From Anaspis maculata (lineage: Eukaryota; Arthropoda; Insecta; Coleoptera; Scraptiidae), in assembly GCA_949128115.1 (NCBI GenBank), contig OX421965.1, forward strand, positions 47,855,257 to 47,919,256: a stretch of 64,000 bases of DNA, given 5' to 3'. Shown here piece after piece: positions 20,783 through 30,544 of this stretch. Numbering within the stretch: position 1 is the stretch's first letter; the number at the start of each line of letters is the position of its first letter. The notes beneath the pieces were generated by a model. The model made no database searches. It saw nothing but the letters and a program-made list of their open reading frames with translations, and was not told the origin of the DNA. The translations under genes were made by a program, and so were the position numbers.

Positions 20783-21790
20783 ATGAAAATGTTTCTTTTC
20801 TTGAGTTTCATGATAGTGGTGAATTTTTCTTTCATTCAGCCAATCAGAAATTATACAGAGATGTGTGGGAGAAGTTTAACCGTCGAGCGCATCAAAGGAG
20901 CTGCTGGTAACGTCAGGCATGAGCGAATAGCAGAAGCTGTTACTTTGCCATTCACGATATCTGAAGAACTATATTCGTTGACAATACTAGGAAAAATTGA
21001 AATTCTGTGTAAAGATGACTTTGAGTTTGCCAGCGATATAGAACAGCTGACAATCGAATCCAAAGGAGTTACAGAGATTGAAGTTGGATTTTTTTTCAGT
21101 GCAAGAATTCGCTTCATTCATATAATAAGCAACAACATATCGACCATCAGAAAAGATACGTTCAAAAATTTACCAATAACAACAACATTGTTGTTGCAAT
21201 ATAATCATTTACAATTCATAGAAACTGGCGCATTTAGTAACTTGAGCAGCTTGTTATTGCTCTCTTTGTCCGGTAACGAACTTATAGAATTCAACGCTGA
21301 CATGTTCTATCATGTTTATTTACAAGGGTTCGATATAAGTCGAAATTGCATCAAGAAATTGATTGGAAACTTTTCATTTATGGCAGCTTACTCACCTGGA
21401 AGCGATATTAATGTTAGCAACAACAACTTAACAGAGTTCCATGACGGTATTTTAGGCGATAATCTGTTTTTGTACAACGTTGATTTAAGTTTTAATCAAA
21501 TCGCTAGTGTTAACTTAACGAAAAAAAGAGTCTATCAGACATTGGATTTGGAAAACAATCAAATTGTAAGTTTACCGCGTGATTTGTTCCTGAGATTTTG
21601 GGTAGTTAAATTGCACATCAAGTCGAATCCTCTGAGCAGCGACGCTCTGGAAGACTTGAAAGACTATTCTGTAAGAAACAAGGCAAATCATGTTGAAGTA
21701 TTTTATTCTGAGATCGATTCCGGACAACGTACTTTGGTATGTCCCTTGCTTAGTTTCTTGATATCTGTATGTATCATTATTTCGCGGTAA
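20783..21790 (+). CDS. Single-exon leucine-rich-repeat secreted/surface protein
   Basis: 335-aa open frame without introns. Residues 1-18 (MKMFLFLSFMIVVNFSFI) look like a signal peptide. From about residue 70 to 300 there are irregular LRR units with the LxxLxLxxN pattern, for example LLLQYNHLQFIETGAF, LSLSGNELIEF, FDISRNCIKKL, INVSNNNLTEF, VDLSFNQIASV and LDLENNQIVSLP. The C-terminal 19 residues are hydrophobic (VCPLLSFLISVCIIIS) and end at the stop, which would suit a GPI-anchor signal or a short membrane anchor. Several NxS/T sites (NYT, NIST, NLSS, NFSF, NVSN, NLTE, NLTK) suggest glycosylation. LRR ectodomains bind proteins or other ligands; the partner here is unknown. No flanking gene suggests a role, and the neighbourhood is repeats. 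A chance ORF of this length with this repeat pattern is unlikely. Confidence 0.82.
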   Translation: MKMFLFLSFMIVVNFSFIQPIRNYTEMCGRSLTVERIKGAAGNVRHERIAEAVTLPFTISEELYSLTILGKIEILCKDDFEFASDIEQLTIESKGVTEIEVGFFFSARIRFIHIISNNISTIRKDTFKNLPITTTLLLQYNHLQFIETGAFSNLSSLLLLSLSGNELIEFNADMFYHVYLQGFDISRNCIKKLIGNFSFMAAYSPGSDINVSNNNLTEFHDGILGDNLFLYNVDLSFNQIASVNLTKKRVYQTLDLENNQIVSLPRDLFLRFWVVKLHIKSNPLSSDALEDLKDYSVRNKANHVEVFYSEIDSGQRTLVCPLLSFLISVCIIISR

Positions 21791-23287
21791 TAACTAATAA
21801 TTTTAACTCGTATACATGGAAGTGGTACTAAGTATTTAATATTTGTATGAAAATAATGTTATCGAACCGCTTCAATTGTAATTATATTGTTACGAATCTG
21901 AATTGGTTTCTTATTAAATCAATTGAAATTGTAAAAAAACCTTCATGTTCAAGCTTTTACGGTGTTCGCTTCTTTGTATCTTATCTCAGTTCTGGATTTC
22001 TGATCGTTCTCGCACATCCTTTTGGAAAATCATTAAAAGTTTTCGTCGCGTTTGCAGTGCTAGTCTAATCACGGAAACTCGAAGTTCGACTTCGGAGTCC
22101 GACTATTATACGACTAGCTCTCGAACGGTTCCTCTGCCAATGGTATGTATGGGTTCGTGGCTCGCTTTCAACTTCTCGAGTCAGAGTCTCCAGGCAAAAT
22201 AGGGCGGAAATCGGACTCGGCGGGACTTGGAAGGAAAGCTTCCTTGAAATACGAACTTTACATTTTAGGCAAAGGAAGCCTTTCTTCTTACAAACATGTG
22301 AAATTTCAAAATGACTTCATCCTTGACGCCAACGAAAACGTTGAAGTAAGATATCAACGTTCCAAATATTGTCTTAGTCTAGGCTCAATTTTTCAAAAGT
22401 GCTCTCCAAACTGTGTTCAGCGGCATGGAAAGGTTACCGGTTGGCGATGAAACTTTCAGACCAATTCGACCCCGCTGGATCCGAAAATCCCGGTTTCCAG
22501 AACGAAAAATGGTGCCTTCTGGGTCGGAGCCCCTTCTTTCGACAATTTTTCCAATTTCAAGTTTTTCCAATTTTTTGCATTCAACCAGCTAGAAGTCGAA
22601 AATCATAGTGAATGCGGCAAATTTTTTTACATGATTCTAATGCTGGGTCATTTTTCAAGCGTTCAGAACAGTTTTAATTTTTCAAATGATCATATACCTA
22701 GTTGTCTTTCTAAATCATTAGAAACCCAAGAAGTACAAAAATACGACACAAAAACTTCGACCTATGGGGAACTACATGAGTAGTTCCCCATAGGACTTTA
22801 AAAATAAGTCCATACATATGCGGGATCATGTGCGGAGAAAACTTTCAAAAATATTTTGTGAAAGTTTGGTTGCTCCAATGCTCCAAAACTCACACAGTTA
22901 AGGAGTTATAAATTTTTCAATCAACAGGCAAGTCATACATGCACCGCGGCGGCTCAGGGTACAGCCCAGTCAATCTAGACTTTATATCATAAATACCGGG
23001 AACAAATTCGCTTAAATCTCGCGTGTGCTTCATGGTCTTCCAGGTCTTCGAATGTTTTGAGTCGCTGTAAATTGCAGTATTCGCCTGGAATTCGCACCAC
23101 GGCCGCAAAAATGATCAGATTGAGCCCCAAATAGTCTCAAACAAAAAGAAGTGGGTCATAAAATGTCTTACGATGCATGTGGCTGATGGCGGGCCACTTC
23201 CGGTAAACGTGGAGCCCGCCAAATTCAAATTTTTGCACCTCGGTCAAATTAGTACGGGAAGGAGAGTAAAAAATCGTCAAAACTTCG
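21791..23287. other. No assigned gene; one orphan ORF and a hairpin
   Basis: A perfect hairpin 'CTATGGGGAACTAC...GTAGTTCCCCATAG' lies near 22762-22794. A minus-strand 63-codon frame (22917-23108) has protein-like composition (WCEF..., YPEPPRCMYDLP) but no family I recognise. Several overlapping frames at 21847-22608 look like chance. Confidence 0.4.
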
Positions 23288-23410
23288 GAAAAAACATAGG
23301 CGTCCTGAAAAAGTGTTCTGTTTAGAATTGAATGCCCTATTATTTATCCAAAATCTGCAAAAATCGCACCTCGGGGCTTTGAGTGATTGGAGAAGAAGGT
23401 TAAACAAGTG
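23288..23410. repeat. Fragment of the 14238-15838 foldback arm
   Basis: The 'cgtcctgaaaa...gttc.gaat.gaatgccct' and 'aaaatcgcac.tcggggctttgag' landmarks follow the outer arm of the 14238-15838 element in the same order, more diverged. Confidence 0.6.
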
Positions 23411-23639
23411 AGTATGCCTTCACGTGCGTGAGTCTCAGTAGCGCATTTTCTTAAAGAGGCATATTATGAATGTAAAGAAATTTGGTTGAAGGAGAAACAT
23501 CATTCTTTGTCCACTCTCTTCAGTCGAAACTCATTGTGATTTTTTGTTATCAGAATGGGGTACTTGTCAATGAAACAGATTTGAATGAAAATTTGTTACG
23601 GCCTCGATTTTCGAGCGCTCAGGGTGCGAGGCCCTTCTT

Positions 23640-25340
23640 CAAAAATTGAGCCCGGACCTGAACTCGGGGTGGTCAGGTTCTAGTGATTTTCTCGGCGCTG
23701 AGTTGGCAGCGACAGTCGGACTGTGCTGCCATGGAATGTTCCGTCGAGGACAAGAACAGCGGAGTTTTTTTTTGGGCAAGAAACGGCGTCCCTATAAAAC
23801 CGGCCGCGTCCAGATTTCGTTCTTTCCGCCTCGAACCAGTGTATCGAAAAACGTCATGTGTGAGTAGTACACTTACGGTGCGTGCACCACTTTGAAAGAG
23901 GAGCGCCTTGGGTATGTTCAATTCAAGTTATCTGCGTCCGGAAAGCAGGTTCTTTATTGGTACATTTTTGTGAACAGGCCGTTTCGGCGGGGGGCTGCTC
24001 GTCGATTCATGAGAGGACGCTCTCCGCTTCCCTGTCCACCTGCGGATGCCCGTACCAGTCTCGTCGGTGTGATGAACGCGCCGCCAGTCCACCCCGCGCC
24101 CCCTCAAGGTAGGGAAGAGCGCTAACGTCCACCCTACAACTGTTTTCTGCTGTCCTTGGATGCCCATGGGGGCCCAACCCTCAATCTACACTCTCGCCCG
24201 CGCAGAAGAGCGCTTCCGTCCATATTTCTGCGGCCTTGGAAGCGCAGAAGAGCGCTAACGTCCACCCTACAACTGTTTTCTGCTGTCCTTGGATGCCCAT
24301 GGGGGCCCAACCCTCAATCTGCGCTCTCGCCCGCGCAGAAGAGCGCCAACGTCCACCTCTACTTGTGCTGCTGTCGTCCAACGACCAAGAGGGCTATCGT
24401 CTGCATGTTTCTGTGCTCCCGTGCCGTCGGCGACCGAATGCACTCTACCAGCTTCGCTCGTGGGGTCCCGCGGAATCTAACTCACCCGCCGGACTTCGAG
24501 TACAGGAAAAGTTAAGTTCATTTCGAAAAGCTTGTCTTTCTCATGTATGATTCTTTTCTCTACCTGCGTACCATGCCTGCCTGTATTATTGAAAGTTTAT
24601 CCGTCTCGCTCGCACGGTGTCAGTCTGGCAATTGATTGTGCGGTCGTGCGCCGAGCGCGAAAAACCCCGTTCACTTTTGTTCGTTGTGCGACTGGGAATG
24701 TCTGCTGTCGATGGACTTTGCCGTCTGTCAGGTTGGCAGCCGTGTCGGCCATTTGACAGGCGGTGATGTCAGGTTCCACGATTTTGTTTAATTAAGCCAA
24801 AATGTTTGAGGTTATCTGTCCGACGAGTCAATACCACCTGTTATTGCGACTTGTATGTAGCTGATTTATTTTTCTTAGTTGCCTGTGTATTGGCCTTGTC
24901 ATCGTGCAATTTATGCCCTTTTTTTTGTGACCGATTACTGTTTCTCTGTCATGTTCCAGGTCCAGTGGGAACGCCCCAAAGTCATGCCGCAGCCGACCTT
25001 TCACGGCAAATCGACCGTCTCACCGGAGCAGCGACATGGAAGGTGGCGTCCAGGGAGAATTCTCCCCAAAACATACCCGACAGCTGTGCGGGCCTGTTAC
25101 CGGTGGACGGCATGACAAGAGGGGCCGACTCGCTGCGAATCTGGAGGAGCATGGCAGAGAAGCAGTGAATCTGGAGGCTGGGATTGCTGGGCTGATGACG
25201 TCGCACGATTCGCCGGGCAAGTTCATTTTAGAAACATTATATTCATCGCCTATAAGTCGTCGAATTCTTGATTAGTTGTTTAGTACTCCTTTGTAAACTT
25301 ATTTAGAGTAATTTCATAATTAAATGTTTGTCACTGCTAA
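23640..25340. other. GC-rich patch with overlapping open frames; identity unknown
   Basis: This stretch is clearly GC-richer than its surroundings and has open frames on both strands, the largest being 24806-25168 (+, 120 codons) and 24156-24515 (+, 119 codons). Open frames overlap on several phases, which GC-rich sequence produces by chance, and I recognise no domain. A TATAAAA at 23794-23800 and a polypyrimidine-CAG near 24958 resemble promoter and splice signals, so a retroelement or an untranslated-exon region is possible. It also contains the tandem duplication at 24117-24350. Confidence 0.35.
24117..24350. repeat. Direct tandem duplication, period 132 bp
   Basis: The block beginning GAGCGCTAACGTCCACCCTA at 24117 recurs at 24249 almost identically for about 100 bp, through 'GATGCCCATGGGGGCCCAAC' to 'CGCCCGCGCAGAAGAGCGC'. 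The two copies are nearly identical, so the duplication is probably recent. Confidence 0.8.
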
Positions 25341-25554
25341 ATCAGGGTTTTAATTTGCCGTGCCACTGCGCCCCTTTGTGATTCGTGAACGCTGACACAC
25401 TCGGTAATGTTTCCGAACTGAGCTAGTCGATACTGTAGCGGTGATGTACCCCAGAGGTCTCTCTGGCCCCGTTTTCTACCCCGGGTAGAATAAAAGATTC
25501 TCAAAATTTCCATCCGGAGAGTCTAAAAGGTAACAAATTCTTCCAATCATCAAT

Positions 25555-27920
25555 ATTTTTTTGTTTGGAGGCGGAAGCTGGGAGCAGCTACTAGTCAACA
25601 GTAGCCTATTCTTTCCCATTTTCAGTCGGCTATCCATATAGCGAAAGAATTAGATCGTTATGTCTTCGGGTTTATGTTTTTCATTCATCTCTTACTTTGA
25701 GGGCAGCGTGTGGGGGCGGCAGCATTCGGGAAAGTAACTGTTGCACAGCTTGAGTTGGGGGTTTCCAAATGTGTAAGGAAATATGACAAATCAGTGAAAA
25801 TTATGAAAGTTGCATTTTTTTTGATTGGGGGCGGGAGCTAAAGGCAGCGACTAATCAAAAGTGACCTATTTCTTCCCATTTTTAGTCATCTATACATATA
25901 GCGAAAGAATTAGATCGTTAATCTTCAGGTTTATGTTTTACATATCTCTTACTTTGGGGGCGGCGTGTGGGAGCGGCAGAGTTTGGCAAAGAAATTCTTG
26001 CACAGTTTGAGCTGGGAGTTTGTCTATGTTTGGGGTAACATTAACACCAAATCAGTGAAAATTGTTGGGAGTTTCACTTTTTTCTTTTGGGGGCAGAAGC
26101 TGGAGGCGGCGCCATATCAAAAGTAGCCTATACTTTCCCATTTTTAGTAAGCTATCCATACAGCAGAAGAATTATATCGTTATGTCTCTGGGTTTGTGTT
26201 TTTCATTTATCTTTGACCAAAGGGGAAGCGTTTGGGGGCGGCATCATTCGGCAAAGTAACTGTTGCACAGTTTGAGTTGGGAGTTTCTAAATGTTTAAGG
26301 AAATATGACAATCAGTGGAAATTGTGAAAGTTGTTATTTTTTGTTTGGGGGCGGGAGCTGGAGGTGGCGGTTAATCAAAAGTGACCCATTCACCCATTCT
26401 ATCTTTTCCCATTTTCAGTAAGCTATCTATACAGGGTGGTGAAAATTTCGATGCTCACCATTGGTATCTTGGAAACGGTAAGAAATACGAGGTCGGTTAA
26501 ATTAGAAAAAAGTTGCGCATTTTTGTGGCGATTGACAATCTGAAAAAAAACTTTGAATATTCTGATTGGTTTACGATTTATCACGAAAAAACTGAAAATT
26601 TTGATTTCAGAAATTATTTTTTATCTTTCCAACCATTCAAGCTATTTCAATCAAACTTGGTAGTTTTACGTTTTTGATCACTCCGAGTCGATCAACGTGA
26701 GCAGAAATTTTCCAGGTCTTCTAGATATCAAATTATGATAGTCAACTTTTGTTTTTCTTATGGCCGCCATATTGGATTCTTGCACTAATAGATAGAGAAA
26801 AAAATTAGCTTTCCGAATTAGTAACCAACATGTTCTTTTTATGACATTTCAAGCGTCAAATCTTGAAATTTTTGTAAATTATTGGCAAAATCGGGAATGC
26901 TTTGAAAAACAATTGAAATATTATCAATAGCAACAACACAAAAGTGACAGATGGTGTGCAATTGACGTATCTAACTTCGTAATCGTGTTTTGTGCTTGTT
27001 TGTACCGGTAGTTTATGAATTGAATGGGTCAAGGGTATCTGTGAGTTCAAAGACGTCTGTCGGAACTAGCATCGTTCTTGTTAAAGTTTGACAAATTTAT
27101 TAGAAAAGGAGTAAGGATTACCCTAGTTTCGACAGACGTTTTTGAATTCACAGGCACCCTTGACTCATTCAATTTATGAGCTCTCGGTACAAACAAGCAC
27201 AAAACACCATTAAGAAGTTACGGCTCGATATGAAGTTGGGGCTGAGACCGCCGGAAATGCCGTTACCATAGCAACGGCGGATACCAACCAATCAGACCGC
27301 GCTGTATTTGGCAAGTTACGCCGTCTCAAACTTCGCGCCTGCAACTTGGTATCGAGCCCCTAGATACGTCAATTGAATACAATCTGTCTTTTTTTGTTGT
27401 TGCTATTGATAATATTTCAATTGTTTTTCAAAGCATTCCCGATTTTGTCAATAATTTATGAAAATTTCAAAATTTGACGCTAATAATGTCATTAAAAAAA
27501 CATGTTGGTTACTAATTCAGAAAGCTAATTTTTTTCTCTATCTATTAGTACAAAAATCCAACATGGCGGCCATAAGAAAAACAAAAGTTGACTATCATAA
27601 CTTGACATCTAGAAGGCCTGGAAAATTTCTGCCAACGTTGATCGACTCGGAGTGATCAAAAACATAAAACTATCAAGTTTGATTGAAATAGCTTGGATGG
27701 TTGGAAAGATGAAAAATAATTTCTGAAATCAAAATATTCATTTTTTTCGTGATAAATCGTAAACCAATCAAAATATTCGAAGTTTCTTTTCAGATTGTCA
27801 ATCGCCATGAAAATGCGCAACTTTTTTCTAATTTAACCGACCTCGTATCTCTTACCGTTTCCAAGATACCAATGGTGAGCATCGAAATTTTCACCACCCT
27901 GTATAGCGAAAGAATTAGAT
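25555..27920. repeat. Tandem array of ~262-bp units, interrupted by a MITE
   Basis: Units beginning around 'TTTGGAGGCGGAAGCTGG' recur near 25563, 25829, 26090 and 26344. Shared landmarks are 'GCTATCCATATAGCGAAAGA' and 'GCACAGTTTGAG.TGGGAG'. The last unit is split: its left part ends ...GCTATCTATA and its right part resumes TAGCGAAAGAATTAGATCGC at 27904. The interrupting element is at 26432-27901. Confidence 0.8.
26432..27901. mobile_element. TA-flanked foldback element, TIR CAGGGTGGTGAAAATTTCGA
   Basis: 1470 bp. It starts CAGGGTGGTGAAAATTTCGA and ends with the reverse complement. TA is duplicated at 26430-26431 and 27902-27903, and the neighbouring satellite units show the unoccupied site with a single TA. 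The arms exceed 600 bp with few mismatches. The central region (about 26946-27345) recurs at 63594-64000 and contains GTTACCATAGCAAC (27262-27275). No transposase frame. The TA target and CAGGGTG end suggest mobilisation by a Tc1/mariner transposase. Confidence 0.88.
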
Positions 27921-28998
27921 CGCTATAGTCAGGGAGCAAGGCCTTTCTACGACGCTTCTAAAACTAAAAACTTAGCAATTTTTAGGTTCACGGTTAAAAA
28001 AATACACATCATATCCAGAATCTCATTGCGCATCTGACCTCGCTAAGGATTTCGATCGCGCGGATTGCAAAATAGTCGAAAAAAATTCTTTTGCCGAAGA
28101 ACTTGAGTTATCAAATTTCTAATAATTTTCAGTTCACATCGTGATTGTCGGCGAATTTTTGAAATTTTTTCAATATTTCTTCCACCGATTGAAAGCTTGA
28201 CATAAGCAGATTATGGATGGCTCACAATAAAACTGATCTGGTGAGTAGCAAGTCCACAAAAAATTGTTAAAACAAGACATGCATTGAAAACGAGGTCCAA
28301 ATTTCGTCATCGAGGTACTTTTTTCATTATTGAAGATAGATGGGTAATTATGTGAGACAAAATGTGCAGAACAGAACGAAGACATTTTCAAAGAAAGTAC
28401 GCAAAGGATCGGACCAATGGTTCAGCAGATATGATTTTTCAAAGTGAAGCGCGGGAAGCAGTTTCGTCCGACAGGCGCCTGGCGCCTATATTGAGCGGCA
28501 AATTCGCACGGCACGGGGGGATCGTTATAGCCTGAAACGATGAAAATTATGTCTACTGGCATACAGAACTGTACGAGTGATACATCAAATTTTTCGTCTT
28601 GCAGTATTGAATACCAATCTGAAAGAAACGACATTGGCCGTTGGTCAAGACAAAAGTTACAGATCGAGAAACAAGCGAGGGAACAAGCGGTTCGTTTGTT
28701 TTCGAAAAGTGGAAACCACAAGACGCTTTTAGCTTAAAAGCGAAATATGAATTCGCCCATTCTTCGTTGCTACATTTTTAACAAATATTTGTTCAATATT
28801 ATTGAATTTATAAGTTGGATCAAAGTTGAAGCGGCTTAATTCCTATCCTGCTGCTGTTGTCAGTTTTGGAGTATTTTGTCCTCTACCAATGGTAAGTATA
28901 CAAAAAGAGCTTCAGAAAGCTTCTGATGGAGAAGATCTCAATTTCACAAAAACAACCCATCAAAATTCACATTGCAAAGATGATGAAGATGTGATTAT
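27921..28998. other. No gene recognised
   Basis: Open frames at 28422-28721 (-) and 28826-29050 (+) have no recognisable domain. A short segment (about 28861-28890) is flanked by splice-like signals (CTGTTGTCAG and ATG/GTAAGT), but no neighbouring exon supports it. Confidence 0.4.
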
Positions 28999-30416
28999 AT
29001 ACTGCCTTCCAAAAAAAGTGCAACACCTCGATGCCGTTGGCCGATTTTGATCAAATTTTCACAAAACAAGTATTTCATCTACACTAACAAATGATTAACA
29101 TTCTGGATATCTAGGCGCTGTAGTTGTTTTGTTTTTCCCCTTGGTAACCGTAAAACACAAGAAATTGTTTTTCGTTTTTCCTGGTTGTTACAAACCACAT
29201 TTTTTGCAATAAGTTTCAATAGTGAACCCCAATGCCAAGATCCTGAAATGCCAAGAGCCCGTCAACCTCGGCAGTACCATCATTTAACCGAGTTCCAGAA
29301 GGGACAGATTATTGGCTTAAAAAATGAGGGGATTTCGTATCGAAGAATTGCGAGACTTGTTGGTTGCAATGCTTCGACTGTGATGAGATGGTGGCGGAGA
29401 TGGAACGAGGAGGCCAATTATCGGCGACGGAATGGATCTGGTCGTCGTAGAGCCTCCACGGTACGTCAAGATCAACGTCTTCGAGTAGCGGCTGTAAGAG
29501 ACCGATTTACGACAACCCGAGCAGTCGGAAACGAGTGGGTTGCAGCTATAGGACGCCCAATCTCAATGAGCACGGTCTATAGAAGAATTAGGTCTTTTGG
29601 GCTAAGTTCTTATCGTCCGCTGTTAACCCTTCCCCTCACTCCTGTTCACCGGGCCAGAAGATTGGAGTGGTGCAATGAGCGCAGAAACTGGGTCCAAGAA
29701 TGGCATCGGGTGGTCTTCAGTGACGAGTCCCGCTTTTGTCTTTGGGCTCATGACGGCCGGGGGAGGGTGAGGCGCTTTCGTGGGGAACGGCATAGTCCCG
29801 AATTTTTTGCCGAGCGACACACTGCCCGTACACCCGGATTGATGGTTTGGGGAGCAATATGCCATGGAAGCAGGTCACCATTGGTGTTCATTGAGGGCAC
29901 TATGACAGCTGCATCTTACATCGCGAGTGTGCTGGAACCCGTTTGCCTTCCATACCTTCAAGGGCTCAACAACCCTATTTTCCAGCAAGACAATGCACGT
30001 CCTCATACGGCAAGAGCTTTAATGCAGTTCCTGGAAGATGCACACGTTGACGTGCTTCCATGGCCTGCTTGCTCTCCTGATTTGTCGCCCATCGAACACG
30101 TGTGGGATATGATGGGAAGAAAGGTGGGGCAATTACGCCATCCTCCCAACAACTTGGAAGATCTCCGTATGGCCTTGCAAGAGGCATGGGATGGCTTGTC
30201 ACAAGCGGCAATCGACCACTTGATTGAAAGCATGCCTCGTAGGGTTAATGAGTGTCGGGCAAATCGTGGAGGAGCGACACATTATTAATTTTTTCTGAAG
30301 TTCCTTGTATTACGATTTCCAGAATCTAATCGTTTGTTTCTATTGTTAAAACACATGTTTTGCGAAAATTTGAATAAAATTGATCCACGGCTTCATGGTG
30401 TTGCACTTTCTTTTTA
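28999..30416 (+). mobile_element. Tc1/mariner element with intact transposase
   Basis: The left end is TA then CTGCCTTCCAAAAAAAGTGC AACACC. About 1.4 kb downstream the right end carries the complementary GGTGTTGCACTTTCTTTTTA. The subterminal 'GATCAAATTTT' facing 'AAAATTGATC' also pairs. The outermost 10 or so bases of the right TIR do not match the left, so that end may be eroded. The single gene is the transposase at 29248-30288. Confidence 0.8.
29248..30288 (+). CDS. Tc1/mariner-family DD34E transposase, apparently intact
   Basis: 346 aa from the preferred start MPRARQPRQY; the frame is open 21 codons further upstream, but that part has no family character. Residues 14-50 form a helix-turn-helix (EFQKGQIIGLKNEGISYRRI, then ASTVMRWWRRW), and a second basic DNA-binding helix follows with a GRRRAS hook at residues 65-70. 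The catalytic triad is visible: D159 in VVFSDESRF, D248 in IFQQDNARPHTA and E283 in SPDLSPIEHVWD, with 34 residues between D248 and E283. Length is usual for Tc1-like enzymes, which cut at the TIRs and insert at TA. There are no internal stops or frameshifts. It could act in trans on related TIRs, but its own ends (CTGCCTTCC) differ from the CAGGGTG MITEs, so it is unlikely to be their source. Confidence 0.93.
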   Translation: MPRARQPRQYHHLTEFQKGQIIGLKNEGISYRRIARLVGCNASTVMRWWRRWNEEANYRRRNGSGRRRASTVRQDQRLRVAAVRDRFTTTRAVGNEWVAAIGRPISMSTVYRRIRSFGLSSYRPLLTLPLTPVHRARRLEWCNERRNWVQEWHRVVFSDESRFCLWAHDGRGRVRRFRGERHSPEFFAERHTARTPGLMVWGAICHGSRSPLVFIEGTMTAASYIASVLEPVCLPYLQGLNNPIFQQDNARPHTARALMQFLEDAHVDVLPWPACSPDLSPIEHVWDMMGRKVGQLRHPPNNLEDLRMALQEAWDGLSQAAIDHLIESMPRRVNECRANRGGATHY

Positions 30417-30544
30417 ATATGAAGACACCAGTTTAACACCTATGCTTCTTGTGGCGTTACACATCTTTGACAATTAGGTAGGTTTGTGTCAAAGATGTTA
30501 ATTGTAGTGGAGTGTTATTTGGTGATTATGAATTATGATCATTA

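Noticed and set aside
22762..22794. Perfect short hairpin CTATGGGGAACTAC/GTAGTTCCCCATAG as a terminator or small RNA gene
   Set aside because: No adjoining gene, no poly-T or miRNA-like precursor context; reported only as a hairpin.
23646..24125. Overlapping 70-80 codon frames in three phases suggesting a gene
   Set aside because: GC-rich sequence has few stops in all frames; none shows a domain or coherent splice structure.
28861..28890. Possible micro-exon between CTGTTGTCAG and ATG/GTAAGT
   Set aside because: No matching upstream or downstream exon and no protein homology; splice-like pairs occur by chance in this much sequence.
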